A DNA stretch of 61,564 nucleotides, taken from an uncultured Clostridium sp. GTDB taxonomy: Bacteria > Bacillota > Clostridia > TANB77 > CAG-508. The notes under the pieces were generated by a model. The model made no database searches and was not told the origin of the DNA. It worked only from the letters and a program-made list of their open reading frames with translations. The position numbers and the translations under genes are program-made. This document shows, piece by piece, positions 53,941 through 61,564 of the stretch. Position 1 is the first letter of the stretch; each line of letters starts with the position of its first letter. Where the stretch lies: assembly GCA_900554565.1 (NCBI GenBank), contig USHX01000005.1, positions 1 through 61,564 of the forward strand. The letters run 5' to 3'.

Positions 53941-54648
53941 ATGAAGAAAAACATAAAAAAAGGTAAAATAACAATGGGCATAACAATGGGAATTGCATGC
54001 TTTTGCCTAGCATTAGTTATGTTTATGCAATTTAAAATTGTTAACCAAACAGACATAACATCAATAGAAAACATGAGAGAAACAGAACTTAGAACAGAAC
54101 TTGCAAATTGGAAATCTAAATATGAAGAAACTAATCAAAAATACGAAGAAACAATATCAAAAATAGATGAATACAAAAAAACAACTGAATCAAATGAACA
54201 AACAGAAGAATTAGTAAACTCAGAATTAGAGCAAGTAAACTTATTATTAGGAAAAACAGATGTAGAAGGCCAAGGAATAGAAATAGTTCTAAAAGACACA
54301 GACAATGAAGAAGTAGAAAAAATAACAGCAGATGACTTGTTAGTAATAGTAAATGCGCTAAAAATAGCAGGAGCAGAAGCAATATCAATAAATGACGAGA
54401 GAATTATTAACATGAGTGATATAGTAGATATTAGCAGTACATTTATAAAAGTAAATGGACAAAGAATCTTATCACCATATATAATTAAAGCAATAGGAGA
54501 TCCTGCATATTTAGAAAGTGGATTAATTGGAAATGGTGGACATGTAGATAGCATGAAAAAAACAGGTCAAGATGTATCTATAACAAAACCCAATAAAGTA
54601 AAAATATTAAAATATAATGATGAAATAAAAACAAAATATATACAATAG
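53941..54648 (+). CDS. DUF881 membrane-anchored protein, second copy
   Basis: A 235-residue paralogue of the preceding gene. One membrane segment (about 12-32, MGITMGIACFCLALVMFMQF), a coiled coil (about 40-85) and the DUF881 domain with GQGIEIVLKDTD, IVNALKIAGAEAISINDERI and SPYIIKAIGDPAYL. No CGG is present and the frame is intact, so it serves as an internal control for the recoded copy. AAAGGAG lies before the ATG, 15 bases after the first copy. Probably part of the division-associated membrane complex (inference). Confidence 0.92.
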   Translation: MKKNIKKGKITMGITMGIACFCLALVMFMQFKIVNQTDITSIENMRETELRTELANWKSKYEETNQKYEETISKIDEYKKTTESNEQTEELVNSELEQVNLLLGKTDVEGQGIEIVLKDTDNEEVEKITADDLLVIVNALKIAGAEAISINDERIINMSDIVDISSTFIKVNGQRILSPYIIKAIGDPAYLESGLIGNGGHVDSMKKTGQDVSITKPNKVKILKYNDEIKTKYIQ

Positions 54649-54659
54649 GAGGAAAGAAA

Positions 54660-55055
54660 ATGATATTTATAGCAATATTAATAGGTTGTATTTTAGGAGC
54701 TTTAATAGGAATGAATGCACCTATGATTTCATATACATATTCAAGCTATTTAGCAATTGCAATAATTGCAGCACTTGACTCTGTGTTTGGTGGAATTACA
54801 TCTGTTATAAAAAAGAACTTTGACTTAAAAATATTTGTAACAGGATTTTTTGGAAATGCAATACTTGCAATTTTACTAACAATCTTAGGACAAAAACTAA
54901 ATGTAGATATATATTTAGCTGCAATAGTTGTGTTTGTAGGAAGAATGTTTGTAAACTTAGCAATTATAAGAAGATACTATGTAGACAAATGGCTTGAAAA
55001 ATTTGAAAAAGTAAAAAATGAAAAGAAAGAAAAAAAGGCAAATGAGCAGGAATAA
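54660..55055 (+). CDS. sbp: Small basic protein Sbp (DUF1290)
   Basis: A 131-residue membrane protein with three or four hydrophobic segments: GCILGALIGMNAPMISYTYSSY, LAIAIIAALDSVFGGITSVI, FGNAILAILLTILGQ and YLAAIVVFVGRMFVNLAIIR. DSVFGG is the recognisable family core. It normally stands between DUF881 genes and ftsA, as here. Function unknown. The Lys/Glu-rich C-terminus is cytoplasmic. GGAGGAAAGAAA precedes the ATG. Confidence 0.92.
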   Translation: MIFIAILIGCILGALIGMNAPMISYTYSSYLAIAIIAALDSVFGGITSVIKKNFDLKIFVTGFFGNAILAILLTILGQKLNVDIYLAAIVVFVGRMFVNLAIIRRYYVDKWLEKFEKVKNEKKEKKANEQE

Positions 55056-55162
55056 AATCCTGCTTAATATTTGCTCACACATGCAAAAAAGATAGATAAA
55101 AGTCGATTTTAAATTTGTTACGATAATGTTACAAAAATATTACAAAAATATAACAATTTCTA

Positions 55163-55191
55163 TTGACATTTGTCTAAAAATGTAATATATA
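55163..55191 (+). promoter_or_regulatory. Promoter of ftsA
   Basis: TTGACA (55163-55168), a 17-base spacer and TATATA (55186-55191), 40 bases before the TTG start. Confidence 0.7.
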
Positions 55192-55230
55192 TACATTTAA
55201 GAATTAATACAAAAAAATGGAGGAATTAAC

Positions 55231-56460
55231 TTGGCAATAGGTGATATCATAGTAGGTGTTGATATAGGAACAAGTAAAGTCTGCACAGTTGTAGGAGAAG
55301 TTAATAACTTCGGGCAGATAGAAATAATAAGCAATACCTCATATAAATGTAGTGGACTAAAGAAAGGTAAAATAATAAACGAAGAAGAAGTCATTTTAAG
55401 CCTAGCAAAAACGATAAAAGATGCTGAAGATGAAACAAACCTAAAAATAAACTCAGCATATGTAACAATTCCAGGAAAATATGTAACAATAGTACAAAAT
55501 AGCATAACAAAAGAAGTAAAAGATAAATATTCAGGAATATCAGTAAGAGATGTACAAAATGCAATAATGCAAGTAAAAGATATAGAAATCCCTGATGGGA
55601 AAAACTTAATAGATATTGTACCAGATAAAATTACATTAGAAAATGGAACAGTAGTAACAGATCCAGTAGGAAATCTAAGTTCAAGCTTTACAATAAGTGC
55701 GCAAGTAATACTAGCTCAAAGAGACTATGTAAGACAATTAAACACAATATTTAGAAAAGCAGGACTAGAAATAGATGGGATAGTACCAACAACTTTAGCA
55801 GAAAGAAACTTAATACTAGACACACATGAACTAAATGATAATATTATGCTATTAGATATAGGAGCAGGAAATACTGATATAGGAGTATTTGAAGGTTCAA
55901 CATTTTTATATACAAACTCAATACCATTAGGTGGAGATAATATAACAAATGATATAGCACTAGTACTAAACATATCTGAAGAAGAAGCAGACAAACTAAA
56001 AAGACAATATGGACTAGCACTAAAATCTTTCATAGACAATGATAATGACATAATACTAAACACATGTAGAGATACAAGCAAAAGTAGAATAATAAAAAGC
56101 TCAGAATTAATAGAAATTATTGAAGCAAGAGTAGAAGAAATGTTTACAATAATAAATAAAGACATAACAACAAAGGGGCTAAAACAAAAAATAAATAATG
56201 TAATATTAACAGGTCAAGGGATAGTAAATATAAACAAAAGTGATGTAGCAGGAAAAATAAACTTAAACATACCTGTAAAAATATCAACAGGAAGAGCAAT
56301 AAGCACAGTAAAGCCTGCATACAGAACAAGTTATGCATTAGTAAGATATATAGCAGCAAGACCATTTGCAAAAACAGTATCTAGTAGTATAGATACACAA
56401 AACGAAGAAAACTTCTTTAAAACAATAATGGAAAGAATTAAAGAATTTTTCTATTCATAA
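55231..56460 (+). CDS. ftsA: Cell division protein FtsA
   Basis: A 409-residue actin-like protein that tethers FtsZ to the membrane. The start is TTG 55231 with GGAGGAATTAAC upstream. Actin-family ATP motifs are seen: VGVDIGTSKVCTVVGE (phosphate 1), LLDIGAGNTDIGVFEG (phosphate 2, about 210-225) and ILTGQGIVNI (adenosine). The 1C subdomain (about 85-165) replaces the actin 1B domain. The C-terminus MERIKEFFYS is the amphipathic membrane-targeting helix. It precedes ftsZ. Confidence 0.96.
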   Translation: MAIGDIIVGVDIGTSKVCTVVGEVNNFGQIEIISNTSYKCSGLKKGKIINEEEVILSLAKTIKDAEDETNLKINSAYVTIPGKYVTIVQNSITKEVKDKYSGISVRDVQNAIMQVKDIEIPDGKNLIDIVPDKITLENGTVVTDPVGNLSSSFTISAQVILAQRDYVRQLNTIFRKAGLEIDGIVPTTLAERNLILDTHELNDNIMLLDIGAGNTDIGVFEGSTFLYTNSIPLGGDNITNDIALVLNISEEEADKLKRQYGLALKSFIDNDNDIILNTCRDTSKSRIIKSSELIEIIEARVEEMFTIINKDITTKGLKQKINNVILTGQGIVNINKSDVAGKINLNIPVKISTGRAISTVKPAYRTSYALVRYIAARPFAKTVSSSIDTQNEENFFKTIMERIKEFFYS

Positions 56461-56544
56461 AAGTTATTAATTTTTTGTTAGTAGAAGGGCTAGCATGTAT
56501 AATATAAAAAAGTATATAAGTAAAATGAGGGAGGAACAAACCAA

Positions 56545-57675
56545 ATGATGGATTACAATAATAATGATGATAGCAACCTAGCTATGGTTGATGGAACAGC
56601 TACCATTAAAGTTATAGGGGTAGGTGGAGCTGGAAACAATGCTGTAAATAGAATGATAGATGCAGGAATAAAAGGAGTAGACTTTATTGCTGTAAATACA
56701 GATAGACAAGCTTTACAAACATCAAAAGCAAAAACAAAAATTCAAATAGGAGAAAAAATAACAAGAGGATTAGGAGCTGGAGCAAACCCTGATATAGGAG
56801 CACAATCAGCAGAAGAAAGTAAAGCAGAAGTAGCAGAAGTATTAAGAGGAGCAGACATGGTATTCGTTACTGCCGGAATGGGTGGTGGAACAGGTACTGG
56901 AGCTGCACCAATAGTAGCTGGAGCTGCTAAAGAAATGGGAATACTAACAATAGGAGTGGTAACAAAACCATTTACATTTGAAGGTAAAAAAAGATTATCA
57001 CAAGCAGAACGTGGAATTGAAAGCCTAAAAGGAAAAGTAGATACATTAGTAGTAATACCAAATGATAAATTACTACAGATAATTGATAGAAAAACATCAA
57101 TAATAGAAGCATTCAAAATGGCAGATGATATATTAAGACAAGGTGTACAAGGTATATCTGACTTAATAGCAATCCCTGGATTAGTAAACTTAGACTTCGC
57201 AGATGTTAAAACAATAATGTTAAATCAAGGAATGGCACACATGGGAGTTGGAACAGCATCAGGAGAAAACAGAGCAGAAGATGCTGCCAAAGAAGCTATA
57301 CAAAGTCCATTACTAGAAACATCAATTGAAGGAGCAAAAGGTGTAATTATAAATATTACAGGTGGAGAAGACTTAGGATTACACGAAGTAAATACAGCAG
57401 CAGAATTAGTACAACGCAGTGTAGACCCAGAAGCAAATATTATATTTGGTACAGTAACAGACAACAGTATGTCAGATGAAATCAAAATAACAGTAATCGC
57501 AACAGGATTTGATAAACCAGAACCATCAATATCAAGTATTGGTGTAGATAATATAGTATCAAAAACATGGGAAAAGAAAATAAACTCTATACCATCAAGC
57601 TCAGAAACAAGTTCATCATCAAATGATTTAGACATACCAGCATTTTTAAGAAAAAATAAAAATAAAAACATGTAG
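56545..57675 (+). CDS. ftsZ: Cell division GTPase FtsZ
   Basis: A 376-residue tubulin-like GTPase that forms the division ring. KVIGVGGAGNNAVNRMI, the T4 tubulin signature GGGTGTG (about 113-119) and NLDFADVKTIM (T7 synergy loop) are intact. The C-terminal peptide DLDIPAFLRKNK binds FtsA and other partners. It uses CGT (57010, conserved Arg in AERGIE) and CGC (57415) for Arg, evidence that these codons are normal. GGGAGGAACAAACCAA precedes the ATG. A terminator separates it from spoIIGA. Confidence 0.98.
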   Translation: MMDYNNNDDSNLAMVDGTATIKVIGVGGAGNNAVNRMIDAGIKGVDFIAVNTDRQALQTSKAKTKIQIGEKITRGLGAGANPDIGAQSAEESKAEVAEVLRGADMVFVTAGMGGGTGTGAAPIVAGAAKEMGILTIGVVTKPFTFEGKKRLSQAERGIESLKGKVDTLVVIPNDKLLQIIDRKTSIIEAFKMADDILRQGVQGISDLIAIPGLVNLDFADVKTIMLNQGMAHMGVGTASGENRAEDAAKEAIQSPLLETSIEGAKGVIINITGGEDLGLHEVNTAAELVQRSVDPEANIIFGTVTDNSMSDEIKITVIATGFDKPEPSISSIGVDNIVSKTWEKKINSIPSSSETSSSSNDLDIPAFLRKNKNKNM

Positions 57676-57720
57676 TAAAATAAAACTAAATATCAAATTA
57701 GTTAAAAAAATATACATACA

Positions 57721-57762
57721 AAAAAGAAATAATCGAACAGCATCGATTATTTCTTTTTTTCG
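57721..57762 (+). terminator. Terminator after ftsZ
   Basis: AAAAGAAATAATCGA and TCGATTATTTCTTTT pair perfectly around ACAGCA, followed by a T-run. Confidence 0.95.
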
Positions 57763-57824
57763 CACATAAGAAAAGACAGTATTTTTAAAAATATAATAGT
57801 ACAATATGTAAGCAGGTGATGAAA

Positions 57825-58712
57825 ATGACTATATATGTAGATGTTGTATTATTCGAAAATCTTATAATGAATTACATTATATTATTTACAACAAGTCAAA
57901 TTCTAAAAAACGAACCAAAACATATAAGGATTATATTGGCAAGTTTGCTAGGTGCAATATATTCGATAATTGCTTATATGAATATTTTAGACATATATTC
58001 AAAAATACCACTAAAAATACTATTATCAATAATAATAGTATATGTAGCATTTAATCCACAAACAGTAAAGAAAATGTGGAAATACATATTGTTTTTTTAT
58101 TTAGTGTCATTTGTATTTGGCGGAGCAGCATTTTCACTAATATATATAGTAAAACCACAAGAAATTTTAATGAAAAATGGATTGTTTTTAGGAACATACC
58201 CTTTGAAAATTGCAATCTTGGGAGCTATAGTAGCATTTATAACAATAACAATAGTTTTTAAACTAGCTAAAAATAAAATATCTAAAAAAGACTTGTTTTG
58301 CGAAATGGAAATTTGCATAAATAATAAAAAAATAGAAACAAAAACAATGGTAGACACAGGAAACATGTTAAAAGAACCAATTACCAATACACCTGTTGTG
58401 GTTGTTGAGCACATGCTTTTATATGAATGCATACCAAAAGAAATTCTAAATAACTTGGAAAATATAATAGGAGGTGATTTTAGTAATATATCAGAAAAAA
58501 TAAAAAATGAGTACATATCTAAATTAAAATTAATTCCATTTTCATCATTGGGAAAACAAAATGGAATGCTAATAGGAATAAAACCAGATTATATAAAAAT
58601 AAAAACAGAAGAAAAAGAAAACAAAATAGAAAATGTAATAATAGGAATATACAATAAATCATTAACAAAAAAAGGAGAATACAGAGCACTAATTGGAATG
58701 GAATTAATATAA
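57825..58712 (+). CDS. spoIIGA: Sporulation sigma-E processing peptidase SpoIIGA
   Basis: A 295-residue membrane aspartic protease that removes the pro-peptide of SigE in the mother cell, in response to SpoIIR from the forespore. Five or so membrane segments (about 5-150) precede a soluble protease domain with the catalytic TMVDTGNMLKEP (Asp near residue 172). ATG 57825 is chosen because AGCAGGTGA lies a few bases upstream; GTG 57816 and ATG 57819 overlap that site. It lies directly before sigE, the standard arrangement. Confidence 0.92.
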   Translation: MTIYVDVVLFENLIMNYIILFTTSQILKNEPKHIRIILASLLGAIYSIIAYMNILDIYSKIPLKILLSIIIVYVAFNPQTVKKMWKYILFFYLVSFVFGGAAFSLIYIVKPQEILMKNGLFLGTYPLKIAILGAIVAFITITIVFKLAKNKISKKDLFCEMEICINNKKIETKTMVDTGNMLKEPITNTPVVVVEHMLLYECIPKEILNNLENIIGGDFSNISEKIKNEYISKLKLIPFSSLGKQNGMLIGIKPDYIKIKTEEKENKIENVIIGIYNKSLTKKGEYRALIGMELI

Positions 58713-58759
58713 AACTTCAGAAAGGAGTATAATTGTTTTATTATACAAGGTGATTTAAA

Positions 58760-59498
58760 ATGAAATTAATGGACTTTGTAAAAAACAGCATAAATACAAT
58801 TTGTGCAAAATATCTTAATGAAAATGATGAAATAGAATATTTGCCCATATTTTACATAGCAGGAAGTCAGACATTGCCGCCACCACTACCTCCGGAAGAA
58901 GAAGCGGAATTTATAAAAAAACTATCAGAAGAAAACAATTTGGAAGCAAGGCAAATACTAGTTGAAAGAAATCTTAGACTTGTAGTGTATATTGCTAAAA
59001 AATTTGAAAATACAGGAATAGGAATAGAAGACCTAATTTCAATTGGAACAATAGGACTTATGAAAGGAGTAAATACATTTAATTCAGATAAAAAAATAAA
59101 ACTTGCAACATATGCCTCAAGATGTATCGAAAATGAAATTCTAATGTTCTTAAGAAAAAATAATAAGATAAAAGGTGAAGTTTCAATAGATGAACCATTA
59201 AATAAAGACAGAGATGGAAACGAACTGTTATTATCAGATATTTTAGGGACAGAACCAGATATAACCTCAAGAAATTTAGAAGATGAAGTAGATAAGACAT
59301 TACTTAGAACATCAATATCAAATTTAAAAGATAGAGAAAAAGACATAATGGAAATGCGTTTTGGATTTAAAACAGGGAAAGAGAAAACTCAAAAAGAGGT
59401 GGCAGATGAACTTCGGAATATCTCAAAGCTATATTTCAAGACTAGAAAAGAAGATAATAGGGAAAATGAAAAAGGAAATTGCCAGTAAAATAGGATAG
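58760..59498 (+). CDS. sigE: Sporulation sigma factor SigE, with one CGG recoding site
   Basis: With a +1 shift at CGG 59414 this is a 245-residue mother-cell sigma factor. A short hydrophobic pro-sequence (about 1-30) is followed by region 2 with NLRLVVYIAKKFENTGIG, DLISIGTIGLMKGV and ATYASRCIENEILMFLR, and region 4 with DREKDIMEMRFGF, then EVADEL-GISQSYISRLEKK. The shift lies in region 4.2, which reads the -35 element: without it, a 242-residue product of nearly equal length but with 24 unrelated C-terminal residues is made. AAGGTGATTTAAA precedes the ATG. It follows spoIIGA and precedes sigG. Confidence 0.95.
59414..59416 (+). other. Recoding site 12: in-frame CGG, +1 shift to GGA (sigE)
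   Basis: Context GATGAACTT-C-GGA-ATA, codon 219. Skipping C gives VADELGISQSYISRLEK, the almost invariant helix-turn-helix of region 4.2 in SigE-type factors. Confidence 0.95.
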
Positions 59499-59565
59499 AA
59501 CAAAGAATAAAAAACCTTAATTTGGAAATACTGTTATAAAAGTAAATTCAAAGGAGGTTTTTCTT

Positions 59566-60342
59566 TTGCTAAATAATAAAGTAGAAATTTGTGGAGTTAA
59601 TACATCGAAACTACCACTATTAAGCAAAAAAGAAAAAGAAGAACTATTCATAAAAATAAAAGAAGGAGATAATCAAGCAAGAACAGAATTTATAAATGGA
59701 AATTTAAGATTAGTATTAAGCGTAATACAAAGATTTTATGGAAGAGGAGAAACGGCAGATGATTTATTTCAAGTTGGGTGTGTAGGATTAATAAAAGCAA
59801 TAGACAATTTTGATTTAAGCCAAAATGTCCAATTCAGCACTTACGCAGTACCTATGATAATTGGAGAAGTTAAAAGATACCTAAGAGATAATAACAGCAT
59901 AAGGGTAAGCAGATCTGTAAGAGATTTGGCTTATAAAGCAATTCAATTTAAAGAAAGATATACAAAAGAAAAAGGAAAAGAACCTACAATAGAAGAAATT
60001 GCAAAAGAGCTGGGAGTGGAGAGAGAAGAAATTGCATTTAGTTTTGATGCAATTCAAGATCCAGTTTCATTACAAGAGCCTATATATAATGATGGAACTG
60101 AAAATATTTATATAATAGATCAGATAAAAGACACTAAAAACACTGATGAACTATGGGCCGAAAATATGACAATAGCAGGAGCATTGGAAAAACTTAATGA
60201 CAAAGAAAAAATGATAGTAAGTAAAAGGTTTTTTGATGGAAGAACACAGATGGAAGTTGCAGAAGAAATTGGTATATCACAAGCCCAAGTATCTAGATTA
60301 GAAAAAAGTGCGATTGCTCACATAAAAAGATTATACAAATAA
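59566..60342 (+). CDS. sigG: Sporulation sigma factor SigG
   Basis: A 258-residue late forespore sigma factor. The start is TTG 59566 with AAAGGAGGT upstream. VEICGVNTSKLPLLSKKEKE is the SigG N-terminal signature (inhibitor-binding region). Region 2 has NLRLVLSVIQRFYGRG, DDLFQVGCVGLIKAI and FSTYAVPMIIGEVKRYLRD; region 3 has IRVSRSVRDLAYKAIQ; region 4 has KEKMIVSKRFF and GISQAQVSRLEKSAI. In SigG the GIS codon is a plain GGT, in contrast to the recoded GGA in SigE. It follows sigE. Confidence 0.97.
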   Translation: MLNNKVEICGVNTSKLPLLSKKEKEELFIKIKEGDNQARTEFINGNLRLVLSVIQRFYGRGETADDLFQVGCVGLIKAIDNFDLSQNVQFSTYAVPMIIGEVKRYLRDNNSIRVSRSVRDLAYKAIQFKERYTKEKGKEPTIEEIAKELGVEREEIAFSFDAIQDPVSLQEPIYNDGTENIYIIDQIKDTKNTDELWAENMTIAGALEKLNDKEKMIVSKRFFDGRTQMEVAEEIGISQAQVSRLEKSAIAHIKRLYK

Positions 60343-60427
60343 TATTAATAAAATTACTTATATAAGGAAAGAAAAAAGAAACTTAGAATATAATATATAA
60401 GTAAGAAAATATAAGGGGACTTGTATA

Positions 60428-60661
60428 ATGGGAGATAAAGGGTTAGATTTCAAACACAAAGAAGTGGTTAATATAACAAATGGAAAAAGACTAGGATATG
60501 TTCAAGATGTGTGTGCAGATTTAGAAACTGGGACAATAACACATATAATAGTTCCGGGAAACAACAAAATACTAAATATATTTTCACAAAATAATGATAT
60601 AGTTATACCATGGCAAAATATAAAATGCATAGGTGATGATTTAATATTAGTAGAAATATGA
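60428..60661 (+). CDS. ylmC: PRC-barrel sporulation protein YlmC/YmxH
   Basis: A 77-residue PRC-barrel protein. GLDFKHKEVVNITNGKRLGY and VCADLETGTITHIIVPG are the family core, and WQNIKCIGDDLILVEI the end. The family is conserved in spore-forming Firmicutes, often just downstream of sigG, as here. Its molecular role is unsettled. AAGGGGAC lies before the ATG. Confidence 0.92.
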   Translation: MGDKGLDFKHKEVVNITNGKRLGYVQDVCADLETGTITHIIVPGNNKILNIFSQNNDIVIPWQNIKCIGDDLILVEI

Positions 60662-60678
60662 AAAAAATGAAAAAAGTG

Positions 60679-60710
60679 TTGACAATATGATTGAAAGATG
60701 TTATTATAAT
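60679..60710 (+). promoter_or_regulatory. rRNA promoter P1
   Basis: TTGACA (60679-60684), a 17-base spacer and TATTAT (60702-60707), overlapped by TATAAT (60705-60710). Confidence 0.7.
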
Positions 60711-60791
60711 CTAGCGTTAAGCAATGCAGAAAAAAGCATTATAAAAAATTGAAAAAAGTTTAAAAAATTTCAAAAAATTTCAAAAAATATA

Positions 60792-60820
60792 TTGACTTTT
60801 ATAAAATAAAATGTTAATAT
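60792..60820 (+). promoter_or_regulatory. rRNA promoter P2
   Basis: TTGACT (60792-60797), a 17-base spacer and TAATAT (60815-60820). Weaker than P3. Confidence 0.55.
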
Positions 60821-60979
60821 AAAAAAGTACCTAGCAACAGACAAAAATAAAAAAGAAAAAACGTAAGAATTAGTAAGAAAAAACTACTTAATGAATAGAA
60901 TAAAAACAGTAATTACTAGTTTTTTATTTTGCCTAAAAAGATAGCAAAAAAACTTTTTGAAAAAAATGTCGAAAAAGTG
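60821..60979 (+). other. rRNA upstream region between P2 and P3
   Basis: No gene. A-rich. AAAAAACTA near 60884 and TAGTTTTTTATTTT near 60918 can pair over a 30-base loop, a possible attenuator or terminator-like hairpin between the promoters. Confidence 0.4.
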
Positions 60980-61008
60980 TTGACAAACAAAAAAAGGTAT
61001 AGTATAAT
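60980..61008 (+). promoter_or_regulatory. rRNA promoter P3, near-consensus
   Basis: TTGACA (60980-60985), a 17-base spacer and TATAAT (61003-61008). Consensus in both elements, as expected for an rRNA operon. About 225 bases of leader follow to the 16S 5' end. Confidence 0.88.
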
Positions 61009-61235
61009 GCAAATCGTTCCACATCAAAAGGAACGAAAAAGTACATTGAAAAGTAAACAATAAAATCCTTTAGAGAATAAACCGAAGCGGTAAATATTTT
61101 TCACGAAATATGTACCGAACAAGTAAAAGAATTTTTAAAAGTTTTTAATAAAAAAAGTAAGAAGCATTTAAAGAGCTTGATTAAAACTTTAAGTTAGATT
61201 TATACAAACTCGAAAGAGTGAAATATAGATACCAT

Positions 61236-61564
61236 TAACAAGAGAGTTTGATCCTGGCTCAGGATAAACGCTGGCGGCGCACATAAGACATGCAAGTCGA
61301 ACGGACTTAACCATTAGTTTACTATTGGAGCGGTTAGTGGCGGACTGGTGAGTAACACGTAAGCAACCTGCCTATCAGAGGGGAACAACAGTTAGAAATG
61401 ACTGCTAATACCGCATATGCCTTGAATATCACATGATATAAAAGGGAAAGGAGCAATCCGCTGATAGATGGGCTTGCGTCTGATTAGATAGTTGGTGGGG
61501 TAACGGCCTACCAAGTCGACGATCAGTAGCCGGACTGAGAGGTTGAACGGCCACATTGGGACTG
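61236..61564 (+). rRNA. 16S ribosomal RNA, 5' part (partial)
   Basis: The universal 27F region (AGAGTTTGATCCTGGCTCAG) starts at 61243, and the mature 5' end is estimated about seven bases upstream. ACGCTGGCGGCG, GCAAGTCGAACGG and GGTGAGTAACACGT follow in the right order. The gene runs off the window. This is enough sequence (V1-V2) for classification by a database search; by eye it looks like Clostridia. Confidence 0.97.

Noticed and set aside
15950..59416. The seven broken genes as ordinary pseudogenes
   Set aside because: All carry the same single-base signature, several serve core functions (murA, sigE), all motifs outside the sites are intact, and there are no stop codons or other indels in the corrected frames.
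15950..59416. Systematic sequencing error adding C before GG
   Set aside because: Not fully excluded. Against it: the great majority of GGA/GGT codons are untouched, no longer shared motif surrounds the 12 sites, they cluster in murA and rarA, and out-of-phase insertions were not seen. Resequencing would decide.
15950..59416. Classic programmed frameshifting by P-site re-pairing with SD or pseudoknot stimulators
   Set aside because: The preceding codons differ, many (ACA-C, GAC-C, TGC-C) do not allow re-pairing in +1, and I see no shared upstream SD or downstream structure.
1467..60552. Other CGG triplets inside genes (e.g. AAC-GGA, GGC-GGA, TCG-GGC, ACG-GTA)
   Set aside because: All lie across codon boundaries and do not place CGG in the ribosomal A site in frame.

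Overview
The window reads as a chromosomal segment of a low-GC, AT-rich, spore-forming Gram-positive bacterium of the Clostridia, probably an uncultivated anaerobic gut lineage. The signs are strong A-rich codon bias (AGA for Arg, GGA for Gly), AGGAGG-type ribosome binding sites with several TTG starts, fermentation genes (pflB/pflA, adhE), the order murA-ftsQ-DUF881-DUF881-sbp-ftsA-ftsZ-spoIIGA-sigE-sigG-ylmC, and a partial 16S rRNA at the right edge. A TANB77/CAG-508-like placement is only a guess; the 16S piece should decide it.

The main discovery is a recoding signal. Reading every CGG in the window on both strands, I find no in-frame CGG codon in any intact gene, although CGT, CGC, CGA, AGA and AGG are all used for Arg and CGG is common in other phases (for example AAC-GGA). 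In-frame CGG occurs only at 12 places, in seven genes. At every one the reading frame breaks, and it is restored by skipping exactly the C, so that the ribosome reads GGN (Gly). Sites: 15950 (cyclic-glucan-synthase-like giant), 21022/21134/21150 (rarA), 22251 (TauE-like), 49227 (ABC exporter), 51146/51258/51271/52115 (murA), 53269 (DUF881) and 59414 (sigE). With the rule 'CGG = +1 shift, read as Gly' all seven become full-length family members, and many of the restored glycines are family-conserved. murA needs four shifts and is normally essential, so the event would have to be efficient. CGG therefore looks unassigned as Arg and behaves either as a vacant +1-slip codon or as part of a CGGN quadruplet read as Gly. 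I know of no description of this in a bacterium; a systematic sequencing artefact is the main alternative.

Layout. 1-910: end of rpsF, then ssb and rpsR. 1-9.3 kb: membrane-anchored Ig-like protein, PF06541-type membrane protein, degenerate REC-GGDEF protein, and a cwlD amidase whose 5' end is duplicated around a small island (P-loop kinase, NUDIX, broken surface-protein gene), then pepC. 9.4-17.4 kb: a 2686-residue GT84/GH94 cyclic-glucan-synthase-like protein. 17.5-22.8 kb: polysaccharide deacetylase, GT51 transglycosylase, HD hydrolase, ruvA, rarA, two half-length TauE genes. 22.8-25.3 kb: Cys-rich protein and an AAA/DUF4143 ATPase behind four TGTGAT boxes spaced exactly 32 bp. 25.3-29.3 kb: an operon with a regulator, a class-II synthetase paralogue without an anticodon domain, a zeta-like kinase, a LysA-like decarboxylase and a GNAT enzyme. 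29.4-36.8 kb: a second deacetylase, a two-domain SSB-like protein, a membrane protein, two pseudouridine synthases and an S1 protein. 36.9-46.1 kb: candidate structured RNA, pflA/pflB, an XRE regulator, an M23 peptidase, adhE and asnS. 46.3-50.9 kb: a FGE-like fold protein and a heterodimeric ABC exporter. 50.9-60.7 kb: the cell-wall, division and sporulation cluster. 60.7-61.6 kb: three tandem promoters and the start of an rRNA operon.

The right half links peptidoglycan precursor synthesis (MurA), the divisome (FtsQ, FtsA, FtsZ) and the switch to mother-cell and forespore transcription (SpoIIGA processes pro-SigE; SigG acts later). MurA and SigE are both recoded, so the proposed decoding event sits on the path of both growth and sporulation. 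Coordinates, motifs and frames were read by eye; family names come from recognised motifs, without a database search.
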